64,000 nt of DNA, taken from assembly GCA_004020645.1 (NCBI GenBank), contig SAQL01000020.1:62001-126000 (forward strand), in the 5' to 3' direction. The notes under the pieces were generated by a model. That model was not told where the DNA came from. It ran no database searches and saw nothing but the letters and a program-made list of their open reading frames with translations. Source of the DNA: Mesorhizobium sp. (GTDB taxonomy: Bacteria > Pseudomonadota > Alphaproteobacteria > Rhizobiales > Rhizobiaceae). A program made the position numbers and the translations under genes. The first letter of the stretch is position 1; each line of letters opens with the position of its first letter. Shown piece after piece: positions 15,299-23,299 of the stretch.

Positions 15299-16138
15299 CT
15301 ATTCCACAGTCTCGCGCTCGCGCTCGCGCACCGCGTCGGCGAAAGCCAGTGCATCGCGATTGACCGCGACATTGTGCACGCGGAAGATCGAAGCACCCTT
15401 CAGCCGCAGGATGACGCTGGTCGCCGCCGTGCCGACGTCTCGCCCCTCGTCAGTTCCGCCGACCAGGTGATGGGCAAGACGCTTGCGGGACGTGCCGACC
15501 AGCAATGGAAAACCCAGCGCGCGCAATTCACCGAAGCGAGCCATAAGCTCGAGGTTTTCCTCTCCGTCCTTGGCGAACGCGAAGCCGGGGTCCAGCACGA
15601 TCCGCTCGTCCGGGATGCCGGCGTCGCGCGCGATCTCCAGCGATCTGTTCAGGAACAGGAACTGATCGGCGATCACATCCGCCAGTTTTTGGCGGCCGCG
15701 CCCGGTGTGCATGATGACGAGGCCGGCGCCGGTTTCCGCCGCGACCTGCGCGATGTCGGGTTCGCGCTGCAGGCCATGCACGTCGTTGACGATATGCGCG
15801 CCCGCGGCGACCGCCAGCCGCGCCGTCTCGGCCCGATAGGTGTCGACCGAAACCAGGCTGCCGCCGTCGGACGACAGCGCCTCGATGACCGGCAGGATGC
15901 GCGCTTGTTCCTCGCGCGCCGAAACGGCGCCGGCGCCGGGCCGGGTGGATTCGCCGCCGACATCGATGATCGCCGCGCCCTCGCCGATCATGCGCCGCGC
16001 CTGCTGCAGCGCCCGTTCCGGCCGAGCGAATTCTCCCCCGTCGGAAAAACTGTCCGGAGTAACGTTCAAAATCCCCATCAGCAACGATTGCGCGCCAAGA
16101 TCGAGATGCCGTCCATGAGCAAGCTGCCAGCGCGTCAT
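15299..16138 (-). CDS. folP: Dihydropteroate synthase
   Basis: A 279-residue cytoplasmic TIM-barrel enzyme that condenses p-aminobenzoate with dihydropterin pyrophosphate in folate synthesis. All landmark motifs are present: MGILNVTPDSFSDGG, GGESTRPGA, VNDVHG, LDPGFAFAK and VGTSRKR. It stands alone, without folB, folK or ftsH nearby, and is convergent with pqqE. It may be the only copy or a second one. A link to one-carbon metabolism through pterin cofactors would be sensible next to xoxF but is inference. Confidence 0.92.
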   Translation of the reverse strand: MTRWQLAHGRHLDLGAQSLLMGILNVTPDSFSDGGEFARPERALQQARRMIGEGAAIIDVGGESTRPGAGAVSAREEQARILPVIEALSSDGGSLVSVDTYRAETARLAVAAGAHIVNDVHGLQREPDIAQVAAETGAGLVIMHTGRGRQKLADVIADQFLFLNRSLEIARDAGIPDERIVLDPGFAFAKDGEENLELMARFGELRALGFPLLVGTSRKRLAHHLVGGTDEGRDVGTAATSVILRLKGASIFRVHNVAVNRDALAFADAVRERERETVE

Positions 16139-16242
16139 GCGTCAACCCTTTTCATATCAGATGCCATTCGCGACAAGATTGTCACTCACACGAACCCGGT
16201 TTCCTCATCTACCTATGCTCGCGAAACAAGAGGAGCGTAGCA

Positions 16243-16713
16243 ATGACCAAGGAAAGCTTTATCTATACGACCTATATTGTCTCGACACCGGGAAAGGTGT
16301 TCGAGGCCATAACCAAACCGGACCTCGCACGGCGCTACTGGGGCCACGAGAACGTCTCCGACTGGAAGCCCGGTTCGAGCTGGGAGCATGTCCGCGCTAA
16401 TGATGAACGGACCGTCGAACTCGTCGGCAAGGTCGTCGAGGTGTCGCCGCCGACCCGTCTCGTCATCACCTGGGCAAACGCTTCGCAGGCGTCCGATCCG
16501 GCGAGCTACAGCCGTGTGACCTTCGAGCTCGAGGAATACGAGGCCATGGTCCGGCTGACCGTCACCCATGACGAGCTCGAAGCCGGCAGCGGGATGGCGA
16601 ACGGCATTAAAAAGGGTTGGCCGATCGTCCTCTCCAGCCTGAAATCCTTCCTCGAAACCGGTCAGGCGATCGATGTCTTCGCCAGGCCGCGCGCGTCCGA
16701 ACGAGCGGCCTGA
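16243..16713 (+). CDS. SRPBCC/AHSA1 family protein
   Basis: A 156-residue START-like ligand-binding fold protein of the activator-of-Hsp90-ATPase homology group. The pattern KVFEAITKPDLARRYWG at the N-terminus and the C-terminal GWPIVLSSLKSFLETG helix are typical. GAGGAG precedes ATG 16243. Such small proteins often sit beside ArsR-type regulators, but none is here. Substrate and role are unknown. The GFA-like gene follows after 22 bp, so the two probably share a transcript. Confidence 0.85.
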   Translation: MTKESFIYTTYIVSTPGKVFEAITKPDLARRYWGHENVSDWKPGSSWEHVRANDERTVELVGKVVEVSPPTRLVITWANASQASDPASYSRVTFELEEYEAMVRLTVTHDELEAGSGMANGIKKGWPIVLSSLKSFLETGQAIDVFARPRASERAA

Positions 16714-16735
16714 CCCAAGACAAAGGACCGAGCAG

Positions 16736-17152
16736 ATGAGCACTCTCTACACCGGCGGATGCGCGTGCGGCGCGGTCCGCTACGAGGCAAAGGCAGCCCC
16801 GATCTTCGAGAACCACTGCCAATGCCGCGATTGCCAGAAAAGAAGCGGCACCGGTCACGGATCTTACCTGACGTTTCCGTCGCGGGCGGACGTGACGATC
16901 ACCGGCGTGACGACGGACTGGCGTGTCGCGGCGGACAACGGAAATGTCAAAATCCATTCCTTCTGCCCGGTCTGCGGAACGCCGACACACTTGACATACG
17001 CCGCCATGCCGGACGTGATCACGGTCCATGCCGCAAGCCTTGACCATCCAGGCCGGTTCAATCCGACCGTGGTAACCTACGGTATCCGGGCCCTCCCCTG
17101 GGACAAGATGGAAACCGGGCTGACGACGTTCGAGAAGATGCCATCAGGCTGA
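16736..17152 (+). CDS. GFA/CENP-V family zinc protein
   Basis: A 138-residue protein with the zinc-binding cysteine pattern of the GFA fold: GGCACGAVRYE, HCQCRDCQK and FCPVCGTPTH. The family is named after the glutathione-dependent formaldehyde-activating enzyme, but most members have no proven activity of that kind. Despite the nearby xoxF I would not assign a role in formaldehyde oxidation from family membership alone. It is likely co-transcribed with the SRPBCC gene upstream. Confidence 0.87.
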   Translation: MSTLYTGGCACGAVRYEAKAAPIFENHCQCRDCQKRSGTGHGSYLTFPSRADVTITGVTTDWRVAADNGNVKIHSFCPVCGTPTHLTYAAMPDVITVHAASLDHPGRFNPTVVTYGIRALPWDKMETGLTTFEKMPSG

Positions 17153-17250
17153 CCGGCCCGGCGGCAGGGCGGACGCGCACTATCTTCAGGAGGCGGATCT
17201 GCGCCCACGGCGGCATTACGGATCGAAGGCACGGCAGGCAGAAGGAAAAT

Positions 17251-17270
17251 AGTGCACTGCCACCGTAATT
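17251..17270 (-). repeat. GGTGACAGTGCAC-type repeat, copy a
   Basis: Reads AATTACGGTGGCAGTGCACT on the minus strand, one change from the copy at 23191. It lies in the 145-bp gap between the GFA-like gene and the DUF899 gene. Confidence 0.75.
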
Positions 17271-17297
17271 CGCGGTTGTGCCCATGAGGCTCACCGC

Positions 17298-18017
17298 TCA
17301 GCGATTGCCGTACTCGTCATGGCGGCGCCACCACGCCTGGGGGAACTCGAGCCCGTTCTCGTTCCTTCCCCACGGAGCCAAGTCGAGGAAACGGTAGATC
17401 CCCATAAACACCTCGGTGCCACGGGCGTAGGTCGAGTAGGTGTGGTAGACGGCACCGTCCTGGAGCGCGAAGACGCTCATTCCCTCCTTCTGCGGCTCGG
17501 CCCTGTCGACATGCTGATAATTGTAGTCGGCGCCGTCTCTCTGCTGCTCTTCGGTGAAGGCGGCGCCGAAGTCGTATTTGAAATCGCTCCCGAGCGACGA
17601 AACCCACGGGAAGCGCCAGCCCATTTGCTGCTTGTAATCCTGGATCTCCTGCAACGGGGCGATCGATTCGCAAACGAGGGTAATGTCGCGGCCGTTCAAG
17701 TGGGGGATGACGCAGTCGAAGTGATCGGCGATCAAGGAGCATCCGGTGCATCCTTGGCGCTCATCGGTGAGCCGGTATCCGTAGCCGAACATGAAATGAT
17801 AGACGAAGAGTTGCGAGCGCCCTTGGAAAAGGTCGGCGAGCGAGGCGCTTCCCTCCTCGGTCTCGAATAGATACTCCTTATCGATCCGAACCCACGGCAG
17901 CTCCTGTCGCTGTCGCGCCAGCTCGTCGCTCTGCCGCATGAGCCGTTTCTCCGCCTCGAGCAGTGCGAGCCGCGCTCGCAGCCATTCCTCGCGTGTTCCG
18001 GTCTTGTGTTTCGTCAT
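17298..18017 (-). CDS. DUF899 thioredoxin-like family protein
   Basis: A 239-residue protein of the DUF899 family, which has a thioredoxin-like fold. Recognisable segments are VRIDKEYLFETEEG, LFVYHFMFG and the cysteine pair in QGCTGCSLIADHF. The late part (VFALQDGAVYHTYSTYARG) is the typical family ending. It is cytoplasmic with no signal peptide. The function is unknown; family members often occur singly among stress-response genes, as here. Confidence 0.88.
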   Translation of the reverse strand: MTKHKTGTREEWLRARLALLEAEKRLMRQSDELARQRQELPWVRIDKEYLFETEEGSASLADLFQGRSQLFVYHFMFGYGYRLTDERQGCTGCSLIADHFDCVIPHLNGRDITLVCESIAPLQEIQDYKQQMGWRFPWVSSLGSDFKYDFGAAFTEEQQRDGADYNYQHVDRAEPQKEGMSVFALQDGAVYHTYSTYARGTEVFMGIYRFLDLAPWGRNENGLEFPQAWWRRHDEYGNR

Positions 18018-18149
18018 CGCTCCTGTCTCCTTCCTCGGGGTTTCCTTTCCGTTTCTCGAAACAACTTGTTGCGTCAGGAGATAAACTTAACGCCGGAGGC
18101 GAAACATGGTAGCCTGATATGGGCGGGTTTCCGATGGACTCCCTGATCA

Positions 18150-18400
18150 CGGATGCCAATGATGTCACCTTGGCCTTCGAAGACTACAAGCTCGAAATGG
18201 ATAGCGCTCCCGCTCGAACACCTCTGCTCGATGCGTTGCGGACCGCAGGCTGAAAAAGAAGGACGGAGTCACAAGGCGAGGGTGCTGATGTTCCCTCGCG
18301 GCGGGCATTTCCTGCTTGAGACGCACGCCGAACCGGCGCTCTCCCTCATGATGGAGTTCATCAAGCGAACACAGCGGCGCATTTGCCTGAGGGAACTCCT
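18150..18400 (+). pseudogene. Degraded alpha/beta hydrolase fragment
   Basis: The end of this stretch encodes VLMFPRGGHFLLETHAEPA followed by a short helix (LSLMMEFIKR). This is the usual C-terminus of an alpha/beta hydrolase, including the catalytic His in GGHF. The upstream 100 bp do not read through in the same frame and no nucleophile elbow is present, so this looks like the tail of a truncated, frameshifted gene. Confidence 0.45.
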
Positions 18401-18465
18401 GCCCGCTTGTTGCGGAGCCCCTTGAGGGCGCCTCGTCGAACCACCTGCGTCACTTGGAGGGCTGC

Positions 18466-19050
18466 ATGAAATCGCCGACAGTGAGAGTTATGGCCGCGGC
18501 CGATGAAGATCCGGCGGTCGGAACCATCGTGCTGGCCTTTGCAGAGGATCCGATGGCGCGATGGACCTGGCCGCATGCACACCAGTACCTTGCCGCCATG
18601 CCGCGACTGGTCCGCGCGTTCGGGGCCAAGGCATTCTCAAACGGAAGCGCCTTTTGCACCGATGGCTACGCCGGGGCGGCGCTGTGGCTGTCGCCCGGTG
18701 TGCATCCCGACGAGGAAGGGCTCGGTGCGGTTGTCGAGAGCACGGTTGCGCCCTCTCTTGCCCCTGAAGTCGCCGCTATATTCGAGCAGATGGCCAAGTA
18801 CCATCCGGCCGAACCCCATTGGTACTTGCCCGTGATCGGCGTCGACCCGGCGCATCAGGGCGAAGGTCTCGGTGAAGCCTTGATGGCATACGCGCTCGCG
18901 CAGTGCGATCGCGATCACGCGCCCGCCTATCTGGAATCCTCGAACCCGCGCAACATTCCGTTCTACCGGCGCCACGGCTTCGAACCGCTCGGCGCGATCC
19001 AGGTCGGTTCATCGCCGACGCAAGTCCCGATGCTGCGGCGACCGCGTTGA
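18466..19050 (+). CDS. GNAT family N-acetyltransferase
   Basis: A 194-residue acetyltransferase of the GNAT fold. The acetyl-CoA pyrophosphate-binding loop is VIGVDPAHQGEGLGEALM, followed by LESSNPRNIPFYRRHGF, the usual motif B. The start is ATG 18466 with GGAGG a few bases upstream. The substrate is unknown. It lies between the hydrolase remnant and an inverted repeat pair. Confidence 0.88.
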   Translation: MKSPTVRVMAAADEDPAVGTIVLAFAEDPMARWTWPHAHQYLAAMPRLVRAFGAKAFSNGSAFCTDGYAGAALWLSPGVHPDEEGLGAVVESTVAPSLAPEVAAIFEQMAKYHPAEPHWYLPVIGVDPAHQGEGLGEALMAYALAQCDRDHAPAYLESSNPRNIPFYRRHGFEPLGAIQVGSSPTQVPMLRRPR

Positions 19051-19056
19051 GCCTGT

Positions 19057-19077
19057 CATTACCGTGACAGTGCACTT
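19057..19077 (+). repeat. GGTGACAGTGCAC-type repeat, copy b
   Basis: Reads CATTACCGTGACAGTGCAC followed by TTTTG. It faces copy c at 19255-19274, 180 bp away. Between them a second inverted pair occurs: TTTGCTCGGC at 19086-19095 and GCCGAGCAAA at 19197-19206. Confidence 0.8.
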
Positions 19078-19254
19078 TTGCTATGTTTGCTCGGCTGTCG
19101 CTGTGTGTAGATTGAACGCATAGCTCGATTTGCATTGCTGCGCCGCCGATGTCGGCATCTGCGGCCGGTGGGCAGCGAAGCACTCCGGACCGGATTGCCG
19201 AGCAAACCGGAAAACCGGTGAATCGGGAAAACGCGGCCAGGCGGGGAAAGAAAT

Positions 19255-19274
19255 GGTGCACTGTCACCGTAATG
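19255..19274 (-). repeat. GGTGACAGTGCAC-type repeat, copy c
   Basis: Reads CATTACGGTGACAGTGCACC on the minus strand, inverted relative to copy b. Together b and c bound a 214-bp segment with nested inverted repeats, which resembles a small non-autonomous (MITE- or REP-like) element. Confidence 0.8.
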
Positions 19275-19346
19275 CGGTGGAGCCGCGGATGGCGCTGATG
19301 ATCCCTTACCAGAAAGACGAAAGATGAGTTTTGACGGCATCGTAAG

Positions 19347-19916
19347 ATGAGGATGCTCTTAGCGCTAGCTCTCCTGATCGTTTTGCCGCCGCTCGCTTTT
19401 TACGGCTGGTTCGAAGTGAGCGTCCGCCGGATCGTGACTGAGCAAGGCCTTGACGGGAGCTATCGCAACGCCCTCAAGCATGCTTCGGCGTCTTCCTATC
19501 TCTATTCCGGACTGAGGCTTCTCGGGCTTTCGGAGGCAATAGCCGAAGAGATGGTCGTCCGGTGTGGAATGGTCAATGAATTTGCTGAACTCTTTGTGAA
19601 ACGCGGAAAGCCTGACACGACTTTGGAAATCATGAAGGACCTACAGAACAATATGGTCGGTATCGGGGTCGCCAAATGGCTTGAGAACAATTCCGCCGAG
19701 ACACGTGTCACTCTTTTCGTTGTATTGGGGCAGCAAGGTATCCTTGCCTTGTCCCAAAATACGCTAGGTTTTTCAGACTCCAGGGTATCGGCGGCTGACT
19801 ATCCAGGCGCTAAGAATTGGTTCATGGCGCGGCGGGAGCAGATCAACCGGGATGTGCAATCCGCATTGGACATAGTCGCTCGGCGCAAAGCAAACATCGC
19901 TGAAACCCAGCAGTGA
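19347..19916 (+). CDS. Hypothetical membrane-anchored protein
   Basis: A 189-residue protein I do not recognise. A single N-terminal transmembrane helix or uncleaved signal (residues 2-20) is followed by a mostly helical, soluble-looking region. Its composition is less GC-rich than its neighbours, which, with the flanking repeats and decayed genes, suggests acquisition. No weak or strong partner gene is adjacent. It could be real or a slowly decaying island gene. Confidence 0.5.
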   Translation: MRMLLALALLIVLPPLAFYGWFEVSVRRIVTEQGLDGSYRNALKHASASSYLYSGLRLLGLSEAIAEEMVVRCGMVNEFAELFVKRGKPDTTLEIMKDLQNNMVGIGVAKWLENNSAETRVTLFVVLGQQGILALSQNTLGFSDSRVSAADYPGAKNWFMARREQINRDVQSALDIVARRKANIAETQQ

Positions 19917-19917
19917 C

Positions 19918-20450
19918 GCGTGGCGTATGTGGGCGTGGTCGCCGCGAAGATATTTGACACGCAGCTTTATGCCGGGCTTGACCCACTACGCCTCCGGCTT
20001 CTCCTTCATCACCTCCGGCCTCGGCCCGGCATGATCCTGGACACACTTCCACAGCCGATCCTTCATGTCTCGGCCCAAGGTGATGAAGGCCGAACCGCGG
20101 TACTTCCCGGTTTCAGGCTCGGCCAAATAGGCGAATTGCCGCCTTGCCCCGCTCGCGCTTGACATCGAGTAGTTCGAACTCATCTTCCGTGAAGCTCTTT
20201 GTCTTCAGCCAATTCGTCGTTGGGCCGCTGCGATATTTGCTGTCAGCACGCTTCGAGACGATCCCTTCGAGCCCCGCTTGGTCGGCGAGGTAGAAGATCG
20301 CCTTGGCGCCGTGCCTCGACCTCTGCGATGTCCGCTGGATCCGTAGTTACTGTCATCTGACCGGCTGCGCATGATCTGCGAATACGAAGCCGCTGATATC
20401 GCCAGCGTTCGGAACGTCCAGCACGAGGCTGAAGCAAGGTCTGAGCGGCT
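19918..20450 (-). pseudogene. Decayed ATP-dependent DNA ligase (LigD/LigC type)
   Basis: The minus strand encodes ligase fragments in more than one frame. GLEGIVSKR and NWLKTKSFTEDEF are in one frame. They continue to RERGKAAIRLFG, then the frame shifts to YRGSAFITLGRDMKDRLWK. An in-frame stop follows, and WVKPGIKLRVKYLRG is readable beyond it. These are motif IV-V and OB-fold segments of the non-homologous end-joining ligases common in rhizobia. The polymerase and nuclease domains and the catalytic KxDG lysine are absent, so this is a remnant. About 200 bp further right show nothing recognisable. Confidence 0.75.
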
Positions 20451-20679
20451 GCCGATGTGCTGGGCGAGCCGTGAGATCCAGTCGTCAGGCTAGTGCTGGT
20501 GAAAGTTGCAAGCCGTCGTTGTGTGTCGGCACCTAGCCAGCAGGCAACCGCTCATCTCTAGATCGAAGTGCGCCTCGCCGAATGCAGCGTCCAGGCGTGC
20601 CACCGTGGAGGCGATGGGCCGATCTTCCATGATCGTGATGGACGCATGTCAGGGAGGAGGCGGCCCGGTCCTGTTCGCG

Positions 20680-21714
20680 CTATAGATGCAGCGGTTGGCG
20701 GGTGAGCAGCATGGAATCGCCGAATTCATGCGTGCGGTATCGGTACGCGGTGAAGGCTGCGGAGGCCTCGGCGAGCAGAGCATCGTCGGCAAAGGCACGC
20801 AGGAGCTCGAAATGGCTTTCGCCGGGCTGGTGGACGCCCGTGAGAACAGCATCGACCACGTGAAGCCGTGTGTCCCGCGCGATGCGCCCTGTCGCAATGC
20901 CATTTTCGGCACGCACATTCCCGTCGGGATTGGCGGCCGCCTCAAGCGCGCGCACTACACTCGTGCCGACCGCGATGATGCGGCCGCCGCGGAACTTCGC
21001 CCGCGCAACCTGCGCCGCGGTGCGCTCAGGGATGCGGTACGGCTCGTCGAAAGGGAGGCGCAGGTCGAGCGCGGGATCGCCGGTGGAGGAAACGCCCGCG
21101 GCATGCGTGACTGTTGTGAAGCCGACGCCGCGCCGACGCCAGGCTTGGAGCGTGCGCCAGTCGAGCGCAAAGCCAGCCGACGGCGCCTCGAATGCGACCG
21201 GCCCGGCGGCAATCTTCGTCCAGACATCCCACAGGGCCAGCGGGTCGGGAACATGTGCGTATTGGATCGGCCGGCCGTGCCGCGCCAGGCCTGCAAGCAC
21301 CGCTGCGCGGTCGCCCGGGAAGCGCAGCTCGAGAAGGCGAGGATGGTCGAGAAGGCGCTCTACGACGGCTTCCGGCGGACCGAGCCGAAGGCGGTCGCCT
21401 GGTGACAGCGGAGGCGGAGGCAGCCGGTCTTCCGTGCGCGTGCGGTGATCGCCCGCGCCGAAGGCAATAGCCACGAAGCGGGTTGGATCGGGAAGTGACA
21501 GCCAACCTGCCAGGCGAATCTCGATCGCCTCGTCGCTGGGGACATGCGTTCCGTGCAAGCTGGCAGGCAAGGTCGCGGCGTCGTTGCCGACGACCAGATC
21601 GCCGGGATCGAATAGAGTCGCTAGTCCAGCGCGCGGCAGGTCGCGCATCGCGCCGTCTGCCTCGACGACGAACAGCCTGGCGGAGCGCCGATCGGGACGG
21701 TCGGCGGCAATCAT
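20680..21714 (-). CDS. QueA-like S-adenosylmethionine:tRNA ribosyltransferase-isomerase paralogue
   Basis: A 344-residue protein related to QueA, which transfers ribose from SAM to preQ1-modified tRNA. The QueA-like core (YRIPERTAAQVARAK, then GGRIIAVGTSVVRALEAA) is clear. The canonical TLHVGxGTF segment is replaced by TTVTHAAGVSSTGDP, so this is a divergent paralogue. It starts inside the last codons of the SDR gene (ATGA overlap), and both sit behind a soxR box. That placement suggests a redox-stress role rather than routine queuosine synthesis. Its substrate is unknown. Confidence 0.8.
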   Translation of the reverse strand: MIAADRPDRRSARLFVVEADGAMRDLPRAGLATLFDPGDLVVGNDAATLPASLHGTHVPSDEAIEIRLAGWLSLPDPTRFVAIAFGAGDHRTRTEDRLPPPPLSPGDRLRLGPPEAVVERLLDHPRLLELRFPGDRAAVLAGLARHGRPIQYAHVPDPLALWDVWTKIAAGPVAFEAPSAGFALDWRTLQAWRRRGVGFTTVTHAAGVSSTGDPALDLRLPFDEPYRIPERTAAQVARAKFRGGRIIAVGTSVVRALEAAANPDGNVRAENGIATGRIARDTRLHVVDAVLTGVHQPGESHFELLRAFADDALLAEASAAFTAYRYRTHEFGDSMLLTRQPLHL

Positions 21715-22433
21715 CCGCGTGTCCCGGCGAGAGTCGTTGTGCTGACCGGCAACGCATCGAGCATCCCTTCGATGATCTCGGCAGCAGCCACTTCGGGGCG
21801 CTTCAATGTCGATGGATCGGCGTCAGGAAGCGCCAGCGCGTGCAGCGGGGTGTCCATATCGCCGGGGTCGAGCACGAGGAACCTTATGCCGTCGGCTTTC
21901 GCCTCCTCGTCCCAAATCGCTGTCAGATGGGCAAGAGCGGCCTTGCTCGCGCCATACGCGCCCCAGCCGGGATAGGCGTTCACCGCTGCGTCGCTGGAGA
22001 TGTTGATCACCAGCGCGCCACGGCCCTCGCGTGCGGACGCGGCAAGCGCACCGAACAGGGCTTTCGTTAGCCGGAACGCGCCGACGAGATTGACCGCGAG
22101 CGCTTTTTCCAGCTCCTCGCACTCGGTATCGGCAAGGAGCGCCAGTGGGACAGGGCCGAGGCTCGACGCATTGTTGATCAGGACGTCGAGCCCGCCGAGG
22201 CTGGCGGTGACTTGTAACGCGATCGGGTAGATGTCTTCCTTCTTGCCGACGTCGCCGACAATGCCGTGCGCGCCGGTCTCGTCGGCGATGCGTTCGACGT
22301 CCGCGGTGGTGCGGGCGACGAAGGCGACGGACGCACCCTGCTCGGCAAGCTGCCGCACAAGCGCCAGTCCGAGGCCGGACGTGCCGCCCGTGACCGCCAC
22401 GCGAAGTCCCTGAAGATCGATATTCGTCTGCAT
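21711..22433 (-). CDS. Short-chain dehydrogenase/reductase
   Basis: A 240-residue Rossmann-fold oxidoreductase. The cofactor motif TGGTSGLGLAL, the NNASS motif, and the catalytic Ser/Tyr/Lys (ISSDAA then YGASKAALA) are present. An Arg after the second strand (VARTTADVERI) favours NADPH. ATG 22433 is the start that matches the family N-terminus. It is divergent from soxR and overlaps the QueA-like gene, so the two form a SoxR-controlled operon. A role in detoxifying redox-cycling compounds is inferred from that control. Confidence 0.88.
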   Translation of the reverse strand: MQTNIDLQGLRVAVTGGTSGLGLALVRQLAEQGASVAFVARTTADVERIADETGAHGIVGDVGKKEDIYPIALQVTASLGGLDVLINNASSLGPVPLALLADTECEELEKALAVNLVGAFRLTKALFGALAASAREGRGALVINISSDAAVNAYPGWGAYGASKAALAHLTAIWDEEAKADGIRFLVLDPGDMDTPLHALALPDADPSTLKRPEVAAAEIIEGMLDALPVSTTTLAGTRG

Positions 22434-22472
22434 TGCCGGTGCTCCTTCAATCTGCACTGCCGTTGCTACAAG

Positions 22473-22488
22473 TTCAAGTTAACTTGAA
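22473..22488. promoter_or_regulatory. soxR box
   Basis: The perfect 16-bp palindrome TTCAAGTTAACTTGAA lies between the divergent SDR and soxR starts. It contains the TCAAGTTAACTTGA core of the known SoxR operator. It is placed 40 bp from the SDR start and 31 bp from the soxR start, so it can control both. Confidence 0.9.
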
Positions 22489-22518
22489 GTCAAGCGGGAA
22501 TTGTGCTTTCGTTCACGC

Positions 22519-22953
22519 ATGGAATCCATGCTGACCATCACCGACGTGTCGCGGCGCAGCGGCGTCGCCTCATCGGCATTGCGTTTCTACGAGGAGCGCG
22601 GGCTGATCGCTTCCGAGCGGGCCGGCTCGGGGCATAGGCGCTATCCGCGCTCGGTGCTGCGCCGGATCGCCTTCATCGTCTTCGCGCAGCGAATTGGGCT
22701 GACGCTTGAGGAGATTGGCGCCGAGCTCGCCAAATTGCCAGCCGATCGCGTGCCGTCGCGTCGGGATTGGTCGCGTTTGTCGGGTCGGTGGACCAAGCGC
22801 ATCGACCAGCGCATCGCCGAGTTGCAGCGTCTGAGGTCCGGGCTTACCGAGTGCATCGGTTGCGGCTGCCTGTCGATCGACCGGTGTAGCCTTGCGAACC
22901 CTGCCGATATGGCAGGTCGCAAGGGGCCGGGGCCGAGGTATTGGCTGGGATAA
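22519..22953 (+). CDS. soxR: Redox-sensing regulator SoxR (MerR family)
   Basis: A 144-residue MerR-type activator. The winged helix-turn-helix (ITDVSRRSGVASSALRFYE) is at the N-terminus, followed by the dimerisation helix. The [2Fe-2S] cluster motif CIGCGCLSIDRC has the SoxR spacing C-x2-C-x-C-x5-C. Oxidation of the cluster by redox-active compounds switches on the target promoter. Two starts are possible, ATG 22519 or 22528. Its operator is directly upstream, and no soxS is present, as expected outside enteric bacteria. Confidence 0.95.
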   Translation: MESMLTITDVSRRSGVASSALRFYEERGLIASERAGSGHRRYPRSVLRRIAFIVFAQRIGLTLEEIGAELAKLPADRVPSRRDWSRLSGRWTKRIDQRIAELQRLRSGLTECIGCGCLSIDRCSLANPADMAGRKGPGPRYWLG

Positions 22954-23299
22954 GTTGGCGGCAGGCCTGTCACTATTGCCAGGATTGCCAGGCTCGGCAC
23001 CGCAAGACTTCGCCGAGTGCGAGACGCTGTGGTCCGGTAACGGCTCCCGCGAGCGGCGAACGCACTCGTCGCGGCGAGCACATCTCGGCGCGTGATGATC
23101 ACGCTCGGGCAGGTTTGTTACTGACGCGCGGGTTCAGAGCAGTTTTGTCCGGTGTGATGGGCAGTTCGCGGATGCGCTTGAATTACGGTGAATTACGGTG
23201 ACAGTGCACTTTTAGTCGTGCTCGGTGGCAAAAGCCGCGACGAGGACGTTGTCAAGGCGCAACGGGTCCGACAGCGCGGCGCGAAGCTGCGGCCGGGAA
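22954..23299. other. Gene-free stretch
   Basis: I see no gene in these 345 bp. The segment ends with a duplicated AATTACGGTG and a copy of the dispersed GGTGACAGTGCAC repeat. Its composition is ordinary. Confidence 0.6.
23181..23214 (+). repeat. GGTGACAGTGCAC-type repeat, copy d
   Basis: AATTACGGTG occurs twice in tandem (23181-23200), and the second copy continues as ACAGTGCACTTTTA. It marks the right boundary of the mosaic region, next to the quinate operon. Confidence 0.8.

Noticed and set aside
16736..17152. GFA-like gene as the formaldehyde step of methanol oxidation
   Set aside because: Most GFA-fold proteins lack proven formaldehyde-glutathione activity, and this gene is separated from the xox-pqq genes by folP and an unrelated SRPBCC gene.
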